64,000 bases of DNA from Sporobacter termitidis DSM 10068 (GCF_900130065.1 NZ_FQXV01000008.1:159037-223036), one strand, 5' to 3'; counted from the stretch's first letter, positions 1-8,790 are shown. Program-made: numbers and translations. The notes: generated by a model from the sequence alone, not told the origin.

Positions 1-536
1 GCAAAAAAGCGTATTTTGTCCTGACCTGCGGCAGCGAAACCGGCGCCGCGGCGGCGTACGCGGCGCGGCTGTGCGCGGATATGGGCTTTGAGCTTATGGG
101 GCTCATATCCGTCGTTATGCCTGAAAACTATATCGCCCTGTATGACGCTCCGGATAAGCAGGCGGCGCGGGTCATCATACAAAAGGCCGGGCCCGTCATC
201 GAGGCCGCGGCGAATTGCGTCAGGGAAGGGCGGCCGCTGCTGCGGGAGCAAGCGACCCTCGGCGGAAAGCTGCTGAGCGCGGCGGTAAATCCCGTGTTTT
301 ACAGGTTCGTCGTCAAGGCGAAGGGCTTTCACACGACGGACGCCTGCACCGCCTGCGGGAAATGCGCCGGCCTGTGCCCGATGAACAACATCCGGCTTGA
401 ATCGGGAAAGCCGGTGTGGGGCAGCCGGTGCACACATTGCATGGCGTGTATCTGCCTCTGCCCGGCGGAGGCCGTCGAGTATAAAAAAAGCTCGCAGGGA
501 AAGCCGAGATACCATTGCGCGGAAGAGCGGGTATAG
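1..536 (+). CDS. EFR1-type ferredoxin with flavodoxin-like N-terminus (5' truncated)
   Basis: The frame is open from base 3 to the stop at 534-536, so the start lies left of the window. The visible part begins in a flavodoxin-like stretch (YFVLTCGSETG, the usual phosphate-loop area of EFR1 proteins) and ends with two [4Fe-4S] clusters: CTACGKCAGLCP and CTHCMACICLCP, each C-x2-C-x2-C-x3-C-P. Proteins of this fusion type are predicted cytosolic electron carriers in strict anaerobes, pairing an FMN domain with a two-cluster ferredoxin. The partner enzyme cannot be told from the neighbours. The convergent hydrolase ends two bases after the stop. Family assignment is strong, the physiological role is unknown. 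Confidence 0.85.
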   Translation, partial: KKAYFVLTCGSETGAAAAYAARLCADMGFELMGLISVVMPENYIALYDAPDKQAARVIIQKAGPVIEAAANCVREGRPLLREQATLGGKLLSAAVNPVFYRFVVKAKGFHTTDACTACGKCAGLCPMNNIRLESGKPVWGSRCTHCMACICLCPAEAVEYKKSSQGKPRYHCAEERV

Positions 537-538
537 CG

Positions 539-1495
539 TCACCCGTCCTTTTTTGAGCTGCCCTGCATCCTGTCGCCGATCCACCGGAGGATATCCGCGT
601 AGACCTCCGGCCTGTTTGTCTCGTTTAAAACCTCGTGGCGGGCGCCCTTGTAGAGCGCCATAGCGACGTCCCGGACGCCGGCCTCCTTAAAGAGCCTGTA
701 CACCTTTTCCACGCCCGCGCCATAGTCGCCCACCGGGTCCTGGTCGCCGGAGATCAAAAGGACCGGCAGGTCCTTGCGCATTTTATCCACATTGGATTTC
801 TTGCCTACAAATTTGATGCCGCCCAGCATATCGCTGAAAATGCCCACGGTGGGGACGAAGCCGCAGGCCTCGTCGGCGATGAATTTATCGACGATGTCCT
901 GATCCCGGGACAGCCAGTCGCAGGGTGTCCGCAGCGGCTTGATGCGCCGGTTGTACGCGCCGAAGCACAGCAGGTTGAGCCGGGGGCTTTGCTTTCTGCC
1001 GCCATAAAGTCTTTTCTCAATGCCGGCGAGCGCAAGCCCGAGATTTAAAAGGGCGTCCGTCTGCTGGCCTGTCCCGCTGATGATGCAGCCGGACAGCCCG
1101 TCCCGGTATTTGATGAGCATCGTCCTGGTCAGAAAGCTGCCCATCGAGTGGCCCAGCAGGAAATACGGCAGGCCAGGGTACTCCGCCCGGGTTTTCTCAA
1201 ACAGTTTGTGCATATCGTCGACGGCGGCGTCCCAGCCGCTTTTGTCGGCGAAAAACCCCCGGTCCTCGTCCCGACCGGCCGACCGGCCGTGGCCCAGGTG
1301 GCTGTTGCCGACGACGGCGAACCCGTTGTCCGCCATAAAGCGGCCGAATTCGTCGTACCGGCCGATGTGCTCGGCGATGCCGTGGGCAATCTGCAAAACG
1401 GCTTTGACGTCCCCGCCGTCGGGCAGCCACCGGCAGACGTGCAGCTTGCTTTTCTGATCTGTGGAATCCAGAGTGAATTCCGTGAGAGTGGACAT
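539..1495 (-). CDS. Alpha/beta hydrolase, monoacylglycerol lipase / lysophospholipase type
   Basis: A 318-residue cytosolic serine hydrolase. The nucleophile elbow is GHSMGS (GxSxG), preceded by the oxyanion strand LQIAHGIAEHIGRYDEFG, which is typical of the Hydrolase_4 / PldB group acting on monoglycerides or lysophospholipids. A late Asp (SGDQDPVG) and His (GARHEVLNE) complete the expected triad. The start at 1495 (MSTLTEF) is chosen because GGGGAG lies ten bases upstream; a longer frame exists but lacks a ribosome site. A good sigma-A promoter lies at 1550-1578. Monocistronic, divergent from queH. Substrate not deducible. Confidence 0.85.
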   Translation of the reverse strand: MSTLTEFTLDSTDQKSKLHVCRWLPDGGDVKAVLQIAHGIAEHIGRYDEFGRFMADNGFAVVGNSHLGHGRSAGRDEDRGFFADKSGWDAAVDDMHKLFEKTRAEYPGLPYFLLGHSMGSFLTRTMLIKYRDGLSGCIISGTGQQTDALLNLGLALAGIEKRLYGGRKQSPRLNLLCFGAYNRRIKPLRTPCDWLSRDQDIVDKFIADEACGFVPTVGIFSDMLGGIKFVGKKSNVDKMRKDLPVLLISGDQDPVGDYGAGVEKVYRLFKEAGVRDVAMALYKGARHEVLNETNRPEVYADILRWIGDRMQGSSKKDG

Positions 1496-1549
1496 GGAAA
1501 ATCGTCTCCCCGTATGATATACTGTCGGCTGCGTGGGCAGCATAGGACC

Positions 1550-1578
1550 ATCATATTTTACTTTTTTTGTTAAGTCAA
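1550..1578 (-). promoter_or_regulatory. Sigma-A promoter of the hydrolase gene
   Basis: On the minus strand TTGACT (1573-1578), a 17-base spacer and TATGAT (1550-1555), about 55 bases upstream of the start at 1495. Confidence 0.6.
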
Positions 1579-1602
1579 TGGTTTCAGGATCGGAGGTGTG
1601 GC

Positions 1603-2235
1603 ATGGCGGTCAATTATCAGCGCATGCTGGACGAGACGCTGCGCGGGGTGGCGTTGTCGGGCGCGGCGCCGCAGCTCCTGCTGCACAGCTGCTGCGGGCC
1701 GTGCAGCAGCTATGTGCTCGAATACCTGTCCCGCTTTTTTGACATCACCGTTTTGTATTATAATCCAAATATTTATCCCGAAAGCGAGTTTTTAAAACGC
1801 GCCGCCGTCCAGGCCGCGCTGGTGTCCGCCATGGACTTTCCAAATCCGGTGCGCCTGAGCGTCGCGGACTATCGCCCGGAGGAATTTGACGCGGCGGCCG
1901 CCGGGCTGGCGGGGGAGCCCGAAGGCGGCGGGCGCTGCCGCAAATGCTTCGCCCTGCGGCTGGAGGAGACGGCCCGGCGCGCAAAGGCGGGCGGGTTCGA
2001 CTATTTCACCACGACGCTCTCCGTCAGCCCGCACAAGAACGCCGCGGCGCTCAACGAAATCGGCGGGGAACTTGCGGACAAATACGGCGTCAAATACCTG
2101 TATGCCGATTTCAAGAAGAAAAACGGCTATAAGCGCTCCATCGAGCTGTCCGCGCAGTACGGCCTATACCGGCAGAATTACTGTGGCTGCCGATATTCGC
2201 TGGCCGCTGCCCGGCCTGGCGGCGAGGCCCCTTGA
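1603..2235 (+). CDS. queH: Epoxyqueuosine reductase QueH
   Basis: A 210-residue protein of the DUF208/QueH family, the non-cobalamin enzyme that reduces epoxyqueuosine to queuosine in tRNA. The diagnostic cysteines are present: HSCCGPCSSYVLEYL near the N-terminus, GRCRKCFALRLEE in the middle and YCGCRYS near the end; in QueH these bind an Fe-S cluster plus an additional iron. The start at 1603 (MAVNYQ) follows CGGAGGTG at ideal distance. The next gene encodes a queuosine-precursor transporter, which supports the assignment. The C-terminus is the normal short family tail. Confidence 0.93.
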   Translation: MAVNYQRMLDETLRGVALSGAAPQLLLHSCCGPCSSYVLEYLSRFFDITVLYYNPNIYPESEFLKRAAVQAALVSAMDFPNPVRLSVADYRPEEFDAAAAGLAGEPEGGGRCRKCFALRLEETARRAKAGGFDYFTTTLSVSPHKNAAALNEIGGELADKYGVKYLYADFKKKNGYKRSIELSAQYGLYRQNYCGCRYSLAAARPGGEAP

Positions 2236-2264
2236 CGGGCTGCCAGATAATTTACAATTCATTC

Positions 2265-2292
2265 TTGTTTTTGTAACCCAAGCTGATATAAT
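2265..2292 (+). promoter_or_regulatory. Probable promoter of queT-galU with a ~100-nt leader
   Basis: TTGTTT (2265-2270), 16 bases, TATAAT (2287-2292). Transcription would begin near 2299, leaving about 100 bases of G/C-rich, potentially folded leader before the queT start at 2397. Confidence 0.5.
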
Positions 2293-2396
2293 GTTCTGCA
2301 CGCGGATATTGCGCACACGCACCCGCAGGCGCGCAAAGCTGCAAAAAGCTTGTTATACTGCAAAAATGTTTGAAATTACGGCAGATGGGGAAAATC

Positions 2397-2927
2397 ATGA
2401 CAATCAGGAAAATTGCTTTCGCGGGGGTCATTGCCGCCGTTTACGCAGTACTGACGATGGTGCTCGCGCCGATCAGCTACGGGCCGATTCAGTTCAGGCT
2501 CTCGGAGGTGCTCTGCATCCTGCCGTTCTTTTTCCCGTTTTCGGCGTGGGGACTGTTTATCGGCTGCGTTGTCGCAAATCTGCTGAGCGCCTACGGTCTT
2601 CTCGACATCGTGTTCGGCTCGCTGGCAACGCTGCTGGCCGCGCTGTGCACCATGTATATCGGGCGCCTCAGCAAAGAGCACGCGGCGGTCAAGGCGCTGG
2701 CCTGTCTGCCGCCGGTGGTTATCAACGGCCTCGTTATCGGCGCGCTGATCGCTTATGAAACAACAGCCGCGCCCGGGGCATTCTGGCCGGCGTTTATCGC
2801 CAGCGGCCTGCAGGTCGGATTCGGGGAGCTCGTGATCCTGTATGTGCTGGGGCTGCCGGCCCTTATTTTGCTGCCCCGGTCCAGCTTTTTCAGAACATTG
2901 ACGGCGCTGTACGCGCAGAACAGATAA
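2397..2927 (+). CDS. queT: QueT-family queuosine precursor transporter (ECF S component)
   Basis: A hydrophobic protein of 176 residues with about five to six membrane segments, beginning MTIRKIAFAGVIAAVYAVLT and carrying the conserved PISYGPIQFRLSEVL block of the QueT family. QueT is the substrate-binding S component of an energy-coupling-factor transporter for preQ0/preQ1 or queuine; the shared EcfA/EcfT energising module is normally encoded elsewhere and is not in this window. The start at 2397 is chosen because GGGG lies just upstream; a frame-internal ATG 27 bases earlier lacks a site. It sits next to queH, and galU follows after 21 bases. Confidence 0.9.
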   Translation: MTIRKIAFAGVIAAVYAVLTMVLAPISYGPIQFRLSEVLCILPFFFPFSAWGLFIGCVVANLLSAYGLLDIVFGSLATLLAALCTMYIGRLSKEHAAVKALACLPPVVINGLVIGALIAYETTAAPGAFWPAFIASGLQVGFGELVILYVLGLPALILLPRSSFFRTLTALYAQNR

Positions 2928-2948
2928 GAACAATTTGGGGGAAATAAG

Positions 2949-3818
2949 ATGAAAGTCAGAAAAGCCGTTATTCCGGCGGCGGGGCTCGGCACCCGCATGT
3001 TGCCCGCCACAAAGACCGTGCCGAAGGAAATGCTGCCGATGGTCGACAAGCCCGTCATCCAGTACATAATCGAGGAGGCGGTGGCGTCGGGCATCGAGGA
3101 TATCCTGATCGTCACGAACCGCGCCAAATCGGCGATGGACGACTACTTCGATTACCATCCCGAGCTGGAGGAAAGGCTTTTAAAGAACAATAAGACAAAA
3201 GAGGCCGAGGCCGTCCGGATGTCGGCGGACCTGGCGAATATTTTCTACGTGCGCCAGAAGGAGACAAAAGGGCTCGGCCACGCCATCTGGCGCGCCAAGC
3301 GCTTCGTCGGAGAAGAGCCTTTTGCCGTGCTGCTGGGCGACGATATCATGATGGCCAAAACGCCGGTGATGAAGCAGCTCATCGCCGCGGCGGAAAAATA
3401 CGGCGCCAGCGCCGTCGGCACGCAGGCGGTGGCCGACGAGGCGATTTCAAAATACTCCTCGCTGAAGGTGTCACCGCTGGAGGAGCGCATCTTCCGCGTG
3501 ACCGACATGAACGAAAAGCCGACGCTGGAAGAGAAGTTTTCAAACTACGCCATCCTCGGGCGCTACGTCCTGACGCCGGACATCTTCGATATCCTGGAGT
3601 GCACGCCGCCCGGCTACGGCGGGGAGATACAGCTTACCGACGGCCTGAAAATGCTCTGCAAGCAGTCGCCGATGGTGGCCGTCGACTTTGAGGGCCGCCG
3701 CTACGACACCGGCAACCTGAAGGGCTTCCTCGAAGCGACCATCGACTACGCCCTGGAGAGCGATGAAATCGGCCCCTGGCTGAAGGAATTTATCATCGAC
3801 AAAGCAAAAAACCTGTAA
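2949..3818 (+). CDS. galU: UTP--glucose-1-phosphate uridylyltransferase
   Basis: A 289-residue cytosolic nucleotidyltransferase making UDP-glucose from UTP and glucose-1-phosphate for cell-wall and exopolysaccharide precursors. The N-terminal signature is complete (VIPAAGLGTRMLPATK, then PKEMLPMVDKPVIQYIIEE), as are LLGDDI and the sugar-binding stretch GEIQLTDGL. Length is normal for bacterial GalU. GGGGG lies just upstream of ATG 2949. It probably shares a transcript with queT and ends at a perfect inverted-repeat terminator (3834-3879). Confidence 0.95.
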   Translation: MKVRKAVIPAAGLGTRMLPATKTVPKEMLPMVDKPVIQYIIEEAVASGIEDILIVTNRAKSAMDDYFDYHPELEERLLKNNKTKEAEAVRMSADLANIFYVRQKETKGLGHAIWRAKRFVGEEPFAVLLGDDIMMAKTPVMKQLIAAAEKYGASAVGTQAVADEAISKYSSLKVSPLEERIFRVTDMNEKPTLEEKFSNYAILGRYVLTPDIFDILECTPPGYGGEIQLTDGLKMLCKQSPMVAVDFEGRRYDTGNLKGFLEATIDYALESDEIGPWLKEFIIDKAKNL

Positions 3819-3833
3819 CTCACAGGCAAAAAC

Positions 3834-3879
3834 AAGAAGTGGGATATATTGAACTTGTGTTCAATATATCCCACTTCTT
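3834..3879. terminator. Perfect 21-bp inverted repeat downstream of galU
   Basis: Arms 3834-3854 and 3859-3879 are exactly complementary around a TTGT loop and are followed by TTTAAATTAT. It probably ends galU transcription. The inner arms contain GATATATTGAA / TTCAATATATC, the core of an AT-rich palindrome that recurs at about 17.95 and 54.67 kb, so this may also be a copy of a dispersed repeat. Confidence 0.75.
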
Positions 3880-3899
3880 TAAATTATAGCGGCAAACAA

Positions 3900-4400
3900 T
3901 AATAAATATCAAGGAATCCAGGCTTCCCCCGGAGGAAGCTGTCGGCGCAGCCGACTGATGAGGGAGCCCCGTAACGCCTTGTTTGTCGGAGGCGATAAGC
4001 GCCGCCTCCTCCTTTGGAATCCCCCGCGCCCGCAGGATCGCCGCATGGATTGTCAGTCTTCGTAGGGGCGAACGGTGTTCGCCCGCTCCTGTTGGCGCGG
4101 CGGAGCCCCGAGACAGAGGGACAGGGAAACGTGGATTCCCGCCTTCGCGGGAATGACAATGCTTGGGGGTCCTACGAAAAAACAAAAGGATATGCCGTGG
4201 GGACGACCATTGGTCGTCCGCTCTTGTCGGCACGGCGGGGGCTAAAACGGCGGATACATCGCCCCGTCCTTCCCCGGCTCCCTCAGACGAGGGAGCTGTC
4301 GCCCGCAGGCGACTGAAGGAGGGAACTCTGTCGGCGCCGCACCGTACAAGAGCGGCGGGAGCAAGCCCCCGCCCTACGTTACGGTAATTCAACGGCATTT
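3900..4400. repeat. Mosaic of GC-rich intergenic repeats between galU and a lipoprotein gene
   Basis: No credible gene. The stretch contains several repeat types seen elsewhere in the window: a GGCTTCCCC...CTGATGAGGG element (3921-3970, inverted relative at 36.03-36.10 kb), a GTAGGGGCG element near 4063, a GGAATCCACGT/CATTCCCGC element near 4125-4160 (relative at 52.50 kb inside the phage module), a 49-bp element at 4276-4324 with a mismatch-free inverted copy at 35831-35879, and GGCGGGAGCAAGCCCC near 4354 (relative at 35727). Confidence 0.7.
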
Positions 4401-4523
4401 CCGTCGCCGGGACGACCCGGCCCGCCGCCGGTCTTTATGCCGGGCAGCAGGCCGCTTCCCGGCAATCATATTGAAACTTTCCGGCGCTGGGGACGTCAAA
4501 AGGACAATGGGAGGTGACCGGAT

Positions 4524-5792
4524 GTGAAAAGAATCATTGCCTTGATATGCTGCGCGGCCCTGGCCGGTGCGCTGGCGGGCTGCGGCGGCGGGGCGGGGAA
4601 CGGGACGCAGGCGCCCTCGCCGCGCGGCGGGCTGAAGCCGTCCGAGTATCAGGATTCGGACTTTGATACCTCGGGGGATATTATTATAAAAACGGAATAC
4701 GAGGTCTACGGCAGCGATGTGCCGGAGATTTCCTATACGATCGCCAACAACACGGCGGCGGAGCTGACCTACGGCGTGGAATACGCCGTCGAGGTCAGTA
4801 AGGACGGCACGTGGTATCAGGTGCCGTTCCCGGAGAACATGGCGTGGATCATGATCGGAGTCATCCTGAAGCCCCACGCCGTGAATTCGGGCAGCTTTAA
4901 GCTTTCTGACCTGGATTACCGGTTTGCCGACGGCAGCTACAGGCTCATCAAAAAAATCGGCGATAAACGGTACTTTGCCGAATTCCGCATCGGCCCGTCC
5001 GCGATCACGGCGGAGACGCCCTTTGGGTATCAGCCTCTTGAGAAGCTGCCGGAGGATTATTCGAGCGAAGCGGCGGCGGCAAACGGAGACGTCGTTTTCT
5101 CCCTCAAAGGAACCTGGAATACCGAAAAGCTGGCGGCGTTCGTCGATAAAGCCGCCCTGGGCATGCCGGCAATGCTCCGGCTGGTGCGGTTTACCATCGA
5201 GGGCGACCCGATCATCCTGGACTGTGTTTACAATGAAAATCACAGCGGTTACTATCTGTTCAAACATGATAACAGCCGCGATAAGTTTGGCGCGGACCCC
5301 GGCATCACGCAGACGATTTACAGCTATCTCATTACGGACGGCGCCGGCCTCTATCTCAGCAACTGCGCCGGCTGGGAGATGACAAAAATCTATATCGGGG
5401 CGGCGACGGCCCGGATTCCCTGGCCGTCGGATGCCGCGGATATTTCCGGGCCGGTCCAAGCCGTTGAAAGGATGACGGAAAAGCGCCTTGGGGGGAACCT
5501 GGCGCGATACAAGGTTTATTCGCCCGGCGGCGGCAAGTCGGTTTCGCTGAGCGAGGAAAAGCTATCCTACGGTTACGAGCGCCCGGGCCGCGGAGAGATA
5601 CAATCCCTGGCCAATCCGGACGGCAGCGTCACGCAGATCAGGGATATCGTCTGGCTTGACGATGCTTCCTTCGTCCTGATCTGCGATACGAGCAGCAATT
5701 TAAAGTACTTCAGCGCTGTTGGCGCCGCCGGGAAGTCGGGCTTTGGAACGGATTATAAAATCACAAACGGCGTATTTGAGATCGTCAAATGA
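4524..5792 (+). CDS. Lipoprotein with Ig-like and DUF4362-like domains
   Basis: A 422-residue exported lipoprotein. The signal peptide MKRIIALICCAALAGALAGC ends in a lipobox (LAGC). Residues ~45-155 form a beta-sandwich of the bacterial Ig-like type (VPEISYTIANNTAAELTYG). Residues ~185-265 resemble DUF4362 (NGDVVFSLKG, FTIEGDPIILDC, HDNSRDKFG). The C-terminal ~140 residues are not recognised. Translation starts at GTG 4524 after GGGAGGTG; an ATG two bases earlier is followed at once by a stop. Monocistronic, behind a repeat-filled gap. Function unknown; these domains usually sit in surface lipoproteins of Firmicutes. Confidence 0.75.
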   Translation: MKRIIALICCAALAGALAGCGGGAGNGTQAPSPRGGLKPSEYQDSDFDTSGDIIIKTEYEVYGSDVPEISYTIANNTAAELTYGVEYAVEVSKDGTWYQVPFPENMAWIMIGVILKPHAVNSGSFKLSDLDYRFADGSYRLIKKIGDKRYFAEFRIGPSAITAETPFGYQPLEKLPEDYSSEAAAANGDVVFSLKGTWNTEKLAAFVDKAALGMPAMLRLVRFTIEGDPIILDCVYNENHSGYYLFKHDNSRDKFGADPGITQTIYSYLITDGAGLYLSNCAGWEMTKIYIGAATARIPWPSDAADISGPVQAVERMTEKRLGGNLARYKVYSPGGGKSVSLSEEKLSYGYERPGRGEIQSLANPDGSVTQIRDIVWLDDASFVLICDTSSNLKYFSAVGAAGKSGFGTDYKITNGVFEIVK

Positions 5793-5843
5793 CCGCCGCC
5801 GTAAAGGCAGCGCAATCCTTCCCAGCCGCCCGCCCATTACCGG

Positions 5844-7124
5844 TCACGCGGCGGGGGCACTATACGCGGCGGGAACCTCCAGGCGCATGGGGTAAGAGGT
5901 CCCGTCCCAGGTGTAATCGGTCATCTTTATTCCGGTGTACAGGTCGCAGTAGGCCATAAAGGACTGGTAATTTTCCTTGGTGATGATTTCGGACGGGAGC
6001 ATGAGGGAGGCGTATTTCTCGCCGGCGGAATGATTGATCCACGCGGGCCACAGCGTTTCAGGCGTGGCCTGGCCGGACAGCATCGCGTAAAGGCCGTTGA
6101 AGATCGGCTCGGCGTAGACCGTTTCCGCCGTGTAGAGCGCGGCTTTCCAGCAGCTGTCCTGCCCCTCGTCCCACTGGGTGATGAGGCCGTCGCCGCCCAT
6201 GACGATCTCCACGGCGTTATCCTGCTTGCCGGCCGCTTCAAAGGCCCGGGCGCCGCCCATGGCGAAGTCGTCCAGCAGCGCGCCGACAAGCCAGTATTTG
6301 ATGTCGGGGTGCGCGGTGATAACGGGGCCGGTGATATTGTAGCCGGTGTCGGCGTTCAGCGCGGCACTGCTCTGAGACGCGGCGTCGCTGATAAAAAAGT
6401 TTTTCTCATTGCCGGGAAAAGCCTTGTCCCAGACCTCCTTTTCTCCGGCCACGCGGACGTGCAGCGGGGGAGAGGTGGACATATCCAGGGCCAAAAAGCC
6501 GATCTCCGCCGGCTGGGCGTCGGGCCAGGTCTTCTTTTGGTAGTCGATGAGCCACTGCGCCATGATCCTGCCGTCGTCCTGAAAATCAAAGCCGACGCTG
6601 GGCTGGATCAGCTTCCCGTCGGCGTCGCGCGGCGGCCCCATAACGGGCATCCACGGCAGCTTGATATCGTTCATAAGATCGCCGATGCGGGGATAGATGG
6701 TGATGTCCGGGTCGGTCAGGAAGCCGTCATAGCCCTGGTCGGCATATGTCTGGATGGTCGTGATGTAAAGGTCGTTGTCGCCGTTGGCGCACCAGAAGCT
6801 GTACTCGACGTTCTCCTTATCCGCCCACTTCTGAAACGCCTTGCTGAAGGAATCGAAAAGCAGACTGGTCTGCTGCGTCATGTACGCGACCTTGTATCTG
6901 GGGTTTTTTGAGTAATCCATCTCCGGATCATAGAAGCCGGGCTCCCACGCCGGCTCGGAGATCTGCGGGGAAGCGTCCGCGGCGGACGGGCTCGCGCCGG
7001 CCCCGGGCGAAGGTGCTGCGGGGGCCCCGGAGGGGGAAGCGTTTGTTGTGCCGGGGCTGCTGCCGCAAGCTGCCAGCGACAGCGCCAGGAGGACGGCGAC
7101 GAGGATTGCTGCTGCCTTTTTCAT
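5844..7124 (-). CDS. Sugar-type ABC transporter substrate-binding lipoprotein (orphan)
   Basis: A 426-residue type-1 periplasmic-binding-like protein. The signal peptide ends in LSLAACGSS (lipobox LAAC) and is followed by a Ser/Ala/Pro-rich linker to about residue 60. The body has the two-lobe pattern of ribose/xylose-type binding proteins: KVAYMTQQTSLLFDSFSKAF, YITTIQTYADQGYDGFLTD and later AVEIVMGGDG. AGAAGGAG precedes ATG. No permease or ATPase gene lies beside it, so it is either an orphan receptor or works with a transporter encoded elsewhere. The ligand cannot be inferred. Confidence 0.82.
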   Translation of the reverse strand: MKKAAAILVAVLLALSLAACGSSPGTTNASPSGAPAAPSPGAGASPSAADASPQISEPAWEPGFYDPEMDYSKNPRYKVAYMTQQTSLLFDSFSKAFQKWADKENVEYSFWCANGDNDLYITTIQTYADQGYDGFLTDPDITIYPRIGDLMNDIKLPWMPVMGPPRDADGKLIQPSVGFDFQDDGRIMAQWLIDYQKKTWPDAQPAEIGFLALDMSTSPPLHVRVAGEKEVWDKAFPGNEKNFFISDAASQSSAALNADTGYNITGPVITAHPDIKYWLVGALLDDFAMGGARAFEAAGKQDNAVEIVMGGDGLITQWDEGQDSCWKAALYTAETVYAEPIFNGLYAMLSGQATPETLWPAWINHSAGEKYASLMLPSEIITKENYQSFMAYCDLYTGIKMTDYTWDGTSYPMRLEVPAAYSAPAA

Positions 7125-7226
7125 TTTTCCACTCCTTCTGATAGAATCATATCGTCATGACAAGCTGCCATTTCGACTCAAAGCCGGCGGGAACTCTGTG
7201 GCCCGGTAACGCGCGTATAAACAGAG

Positions 7227-7259
7227 GGGTGCCCGACATCCTATGATGCCGGACACCCG
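7227..7259 (-). terminator. Hairpin downstream of the DinB-like gene
   Basis: Imperfect inverted repeat (GGGTGCCCGACATC against GATGCCGGACACCC) about 70 bases past the stop of the minus-strand gene 7328-7849. The T-tract is weak, so termination is probable rather than certain. Confidence 0.5.
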
Positions 7260-7327
7260 TTTATGACACTGCGCGGCGTTGAATTCAGATAAGAGCGGAC
7301 TTTTCGCCGGCCGGAACAGCGGCGGCG

Positions 7328-7849
7328 TCATTCAAATTTATCGTATGGTCCTGCCGGGATCGTACCGGATAATCCGATGATCCTTGGCCAGCGGCCGGTC
7401 TCGCTGACGATAAAGCCCATCAGCATCCCCATGTGCGTGTGCAGGTGCCTGTGCTGCGCCAGGATCAGCGTGAATTTCGTGTACTCGCAGCCCTCGGGAC
7501 ATTCCAGAAGGCCGCTGTCGCGGAGCGTTCCCAGATAAGAGATTATTTTGGATTTTACGGCGGCGTAATAATCGGCGAGGTCCTTCCGCGACAAGGATTT
7601 TGTGGGCGGGATGTCGAGATCGTTCAGGTTTTCCTCGTGAAACGGCGGCTCGGTGAAACTTTTGTCCCGGGGATTGATGAGATACAAATCCAGCGAGTGC
7701 AGCATGTGGTAGACATGTTTCCACACAGGCACGCCGTAGTATGGCCTGTCCCAGCAATCGTCCGGGACGCAGTCAATGACGTTGCCGGCCTCCCATAAAG
7801 CCCGCGCCGTCTGGTCACGGATGATATCACAATATGTTGCCTGTTCCAA
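7328..7849 (-). CDS. DinB-superfamily protein
   Basis: 173 residues with the four-helix DinB/YfiT pattern. The metal-site histidines expected in the family are visible: VWKHVYHMLHSLD in the second helix and AQHRHLHTHMGMLMG in the last. Members are metal-dependent transferases (for example mycothiol/bacillithiol S-transferases) or uncharacterised; the substrate is unknown here. Translation seems to begin at TTG 7847-7849, preceded by AAAGGCGGG. Single gene between rex and the substrate-binding protein, on the same strand as both. Confidence 0.75.
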   Translation of the reverse strand: MEQATYCDIIRDQTARALWEAGNVIDCVPDDCWDRPYYGVPVWKHVYHMLHSLDLYLINPRDKSFTEPPFHEENLNDLDIPPTKSLSRKDLADYYAAVKSKIISYLGTLRDSGLLECPEGCEYTKFTLILAQHRHLHTHMGMLMGFIVSETGRWPRIIGLSGTIPAGPYDKFE

Positions 7850-7897
7850 AATCAGCCCGCCTTTCCGGTTTTAGTCCGGTGGAAAATGCGTAAAACA

Positions 7898-7919
7898 ACG
7901 GGGCGGTTTTCCGCCCCGT
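7898..7919 (-). terminator. Terminator of rex
   Basis: Nine-pair stem ACGGGGCGG / CCGCCCCGT with a TTTT loop, followed on the minus strand by TTGTTTTA; about 45 bases after the rex stop. Confidence 0.75.
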
Positions 7920-7961
7920 AAGTTCGTATAAACGATAAGTGATTTGCCCGTAAAATGCATG

Positions 7962-8606
7962 CTATTTTTTGGTTTCATGCATTTCCTTCATATAATAGCC
8001 AAGCGTCATCAGACTGTCGCTCAGGTGGATGTTCTCCACGGCGACGTCGTCCGGCACGGCGAGCTTGACGGAGGTAAAATTCCAGATGCCCTTGATGCCG
8101 AGCCCGATGACAAGATCCGCCACCTCCTTGGCGTAGGTGCGCGGGACGGTGATCACGGCGATGTCGACCTTGTTCTGGCTGACGAATTCCGTGATCCTGT
8201 TGACATGCATGATTTCAACATCGCGGATATTCTCCCCGATGAGGTGCGGATTGATATCAAAAACGCCGACGACGGTATAACCGTCCTTCTCGAATGCCGA
8301 ATGTCTTGCAAGCGCCTGGCCGAGATGCCCGGCCCCGATAATAATCATCGAACGCGGGATGTCCAGTCCTAAAATGGCGCCTATCTCCTGACGGAGCTGA
8401 TCCACATCGTAGCCATAGCCCTGGAGGCCAAAGCTGCCGAAATTAAAGAAATCCTGCCGGACCTGCGATGAGGTGATCCCCATCTTTTTGCCAAGGTCGG
8501 TTGAGGAGACCCTGCTGATGCCCATCTGGTGCAGATTCGTGAGAAAACGGTAGTAGATCGGAAGGCGTTTGATGACAATATCAGGTATCTTTTTTCCTTG
8601 TTCCAT
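7962..8606 (-). CDS. rex: Redox-sensing transcriptional repressor Rex
   Basis: 214 residues. The N-terminal winged helix (IPDIVIKRLPIYYRFLTNL, then SSTDLGKKMGITSSQVRQD) and the Rossmann domain (IIIGAGHLGQALARH, GxGxxG) are those of Rex, which binds DNA when NAD+/NADH is high and releases it when NADH accumulates, derepressing fermentation and anaerobic-respiration genes. FGLQGYGYDV is the family block joining the domains. The start at 8606 (MEQGKK) follows GGGGAG; twelve extra in-frame residues upstream have no site. It has its own promoter and terminator; autoregulation is plausible. Confidence 0.95.
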   Translation of the reverse strand: MEQGKKIPDIVIKRLPIYYRFLTNLHQMGISRVSSTDLGKKMGITSSQVRQDFFNFGSFGLQGYGYDVDQLRQEIGAILGLDIPRSMIIIGAGHLGQALARHSAFEKDGYTVVGVFDINPHLIGENIRDVEIMHVNRITEFVSQNKVDIAVITVPRTYAKEVADLVIGLGIKGIWNFTSVKLAVPDDVAVENIHLSDSLMTLGYYMKEMHETKK

Positions 8607-8637
8607 ATCAAACTCCCCAATGACTTTACATTGAAAT

Positions 8638-8667
8638 AACATATCACAAAAATAGTCGTTTTGTCAA
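8638..8667 (-). promoter_or_regulatory. rex promoter with possible Rex half-site
   Basis: Minus strand: TTGACA (8662-8667), 18 bases, TATGTT (8638-8643). TTGTGA, a typical Rex operator half-site, lies immediately before the -10 box, with TTTCAA seven bases beyond it as an imperfect partner. Autorepression is inferred. Confidence 0.55.
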
Positions 8668-8790
8668 ATGCTTCGCGCGGAAATCGGCGGGCGCCGCCGG
8701 AAACCGCTTTTATATTTAGAAAATATCACAAAGACGATACGCTGTAAAGCAATTCTCCAGACCGTTAAGGCGGTTTGGGGCTTTTTCCCG

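Noticed and set aside
2299..2396. Definite preQ1 riboswitch upstream of queT
   Set aside because: The A-rich tail and conserved bases of the known classes are not present, so it is kept only as a finding.
3820..4398. 192-codon frame through the repeat mosaic after galU
   Set aside because: Made of intergenic repeats in all frames; not a protein.
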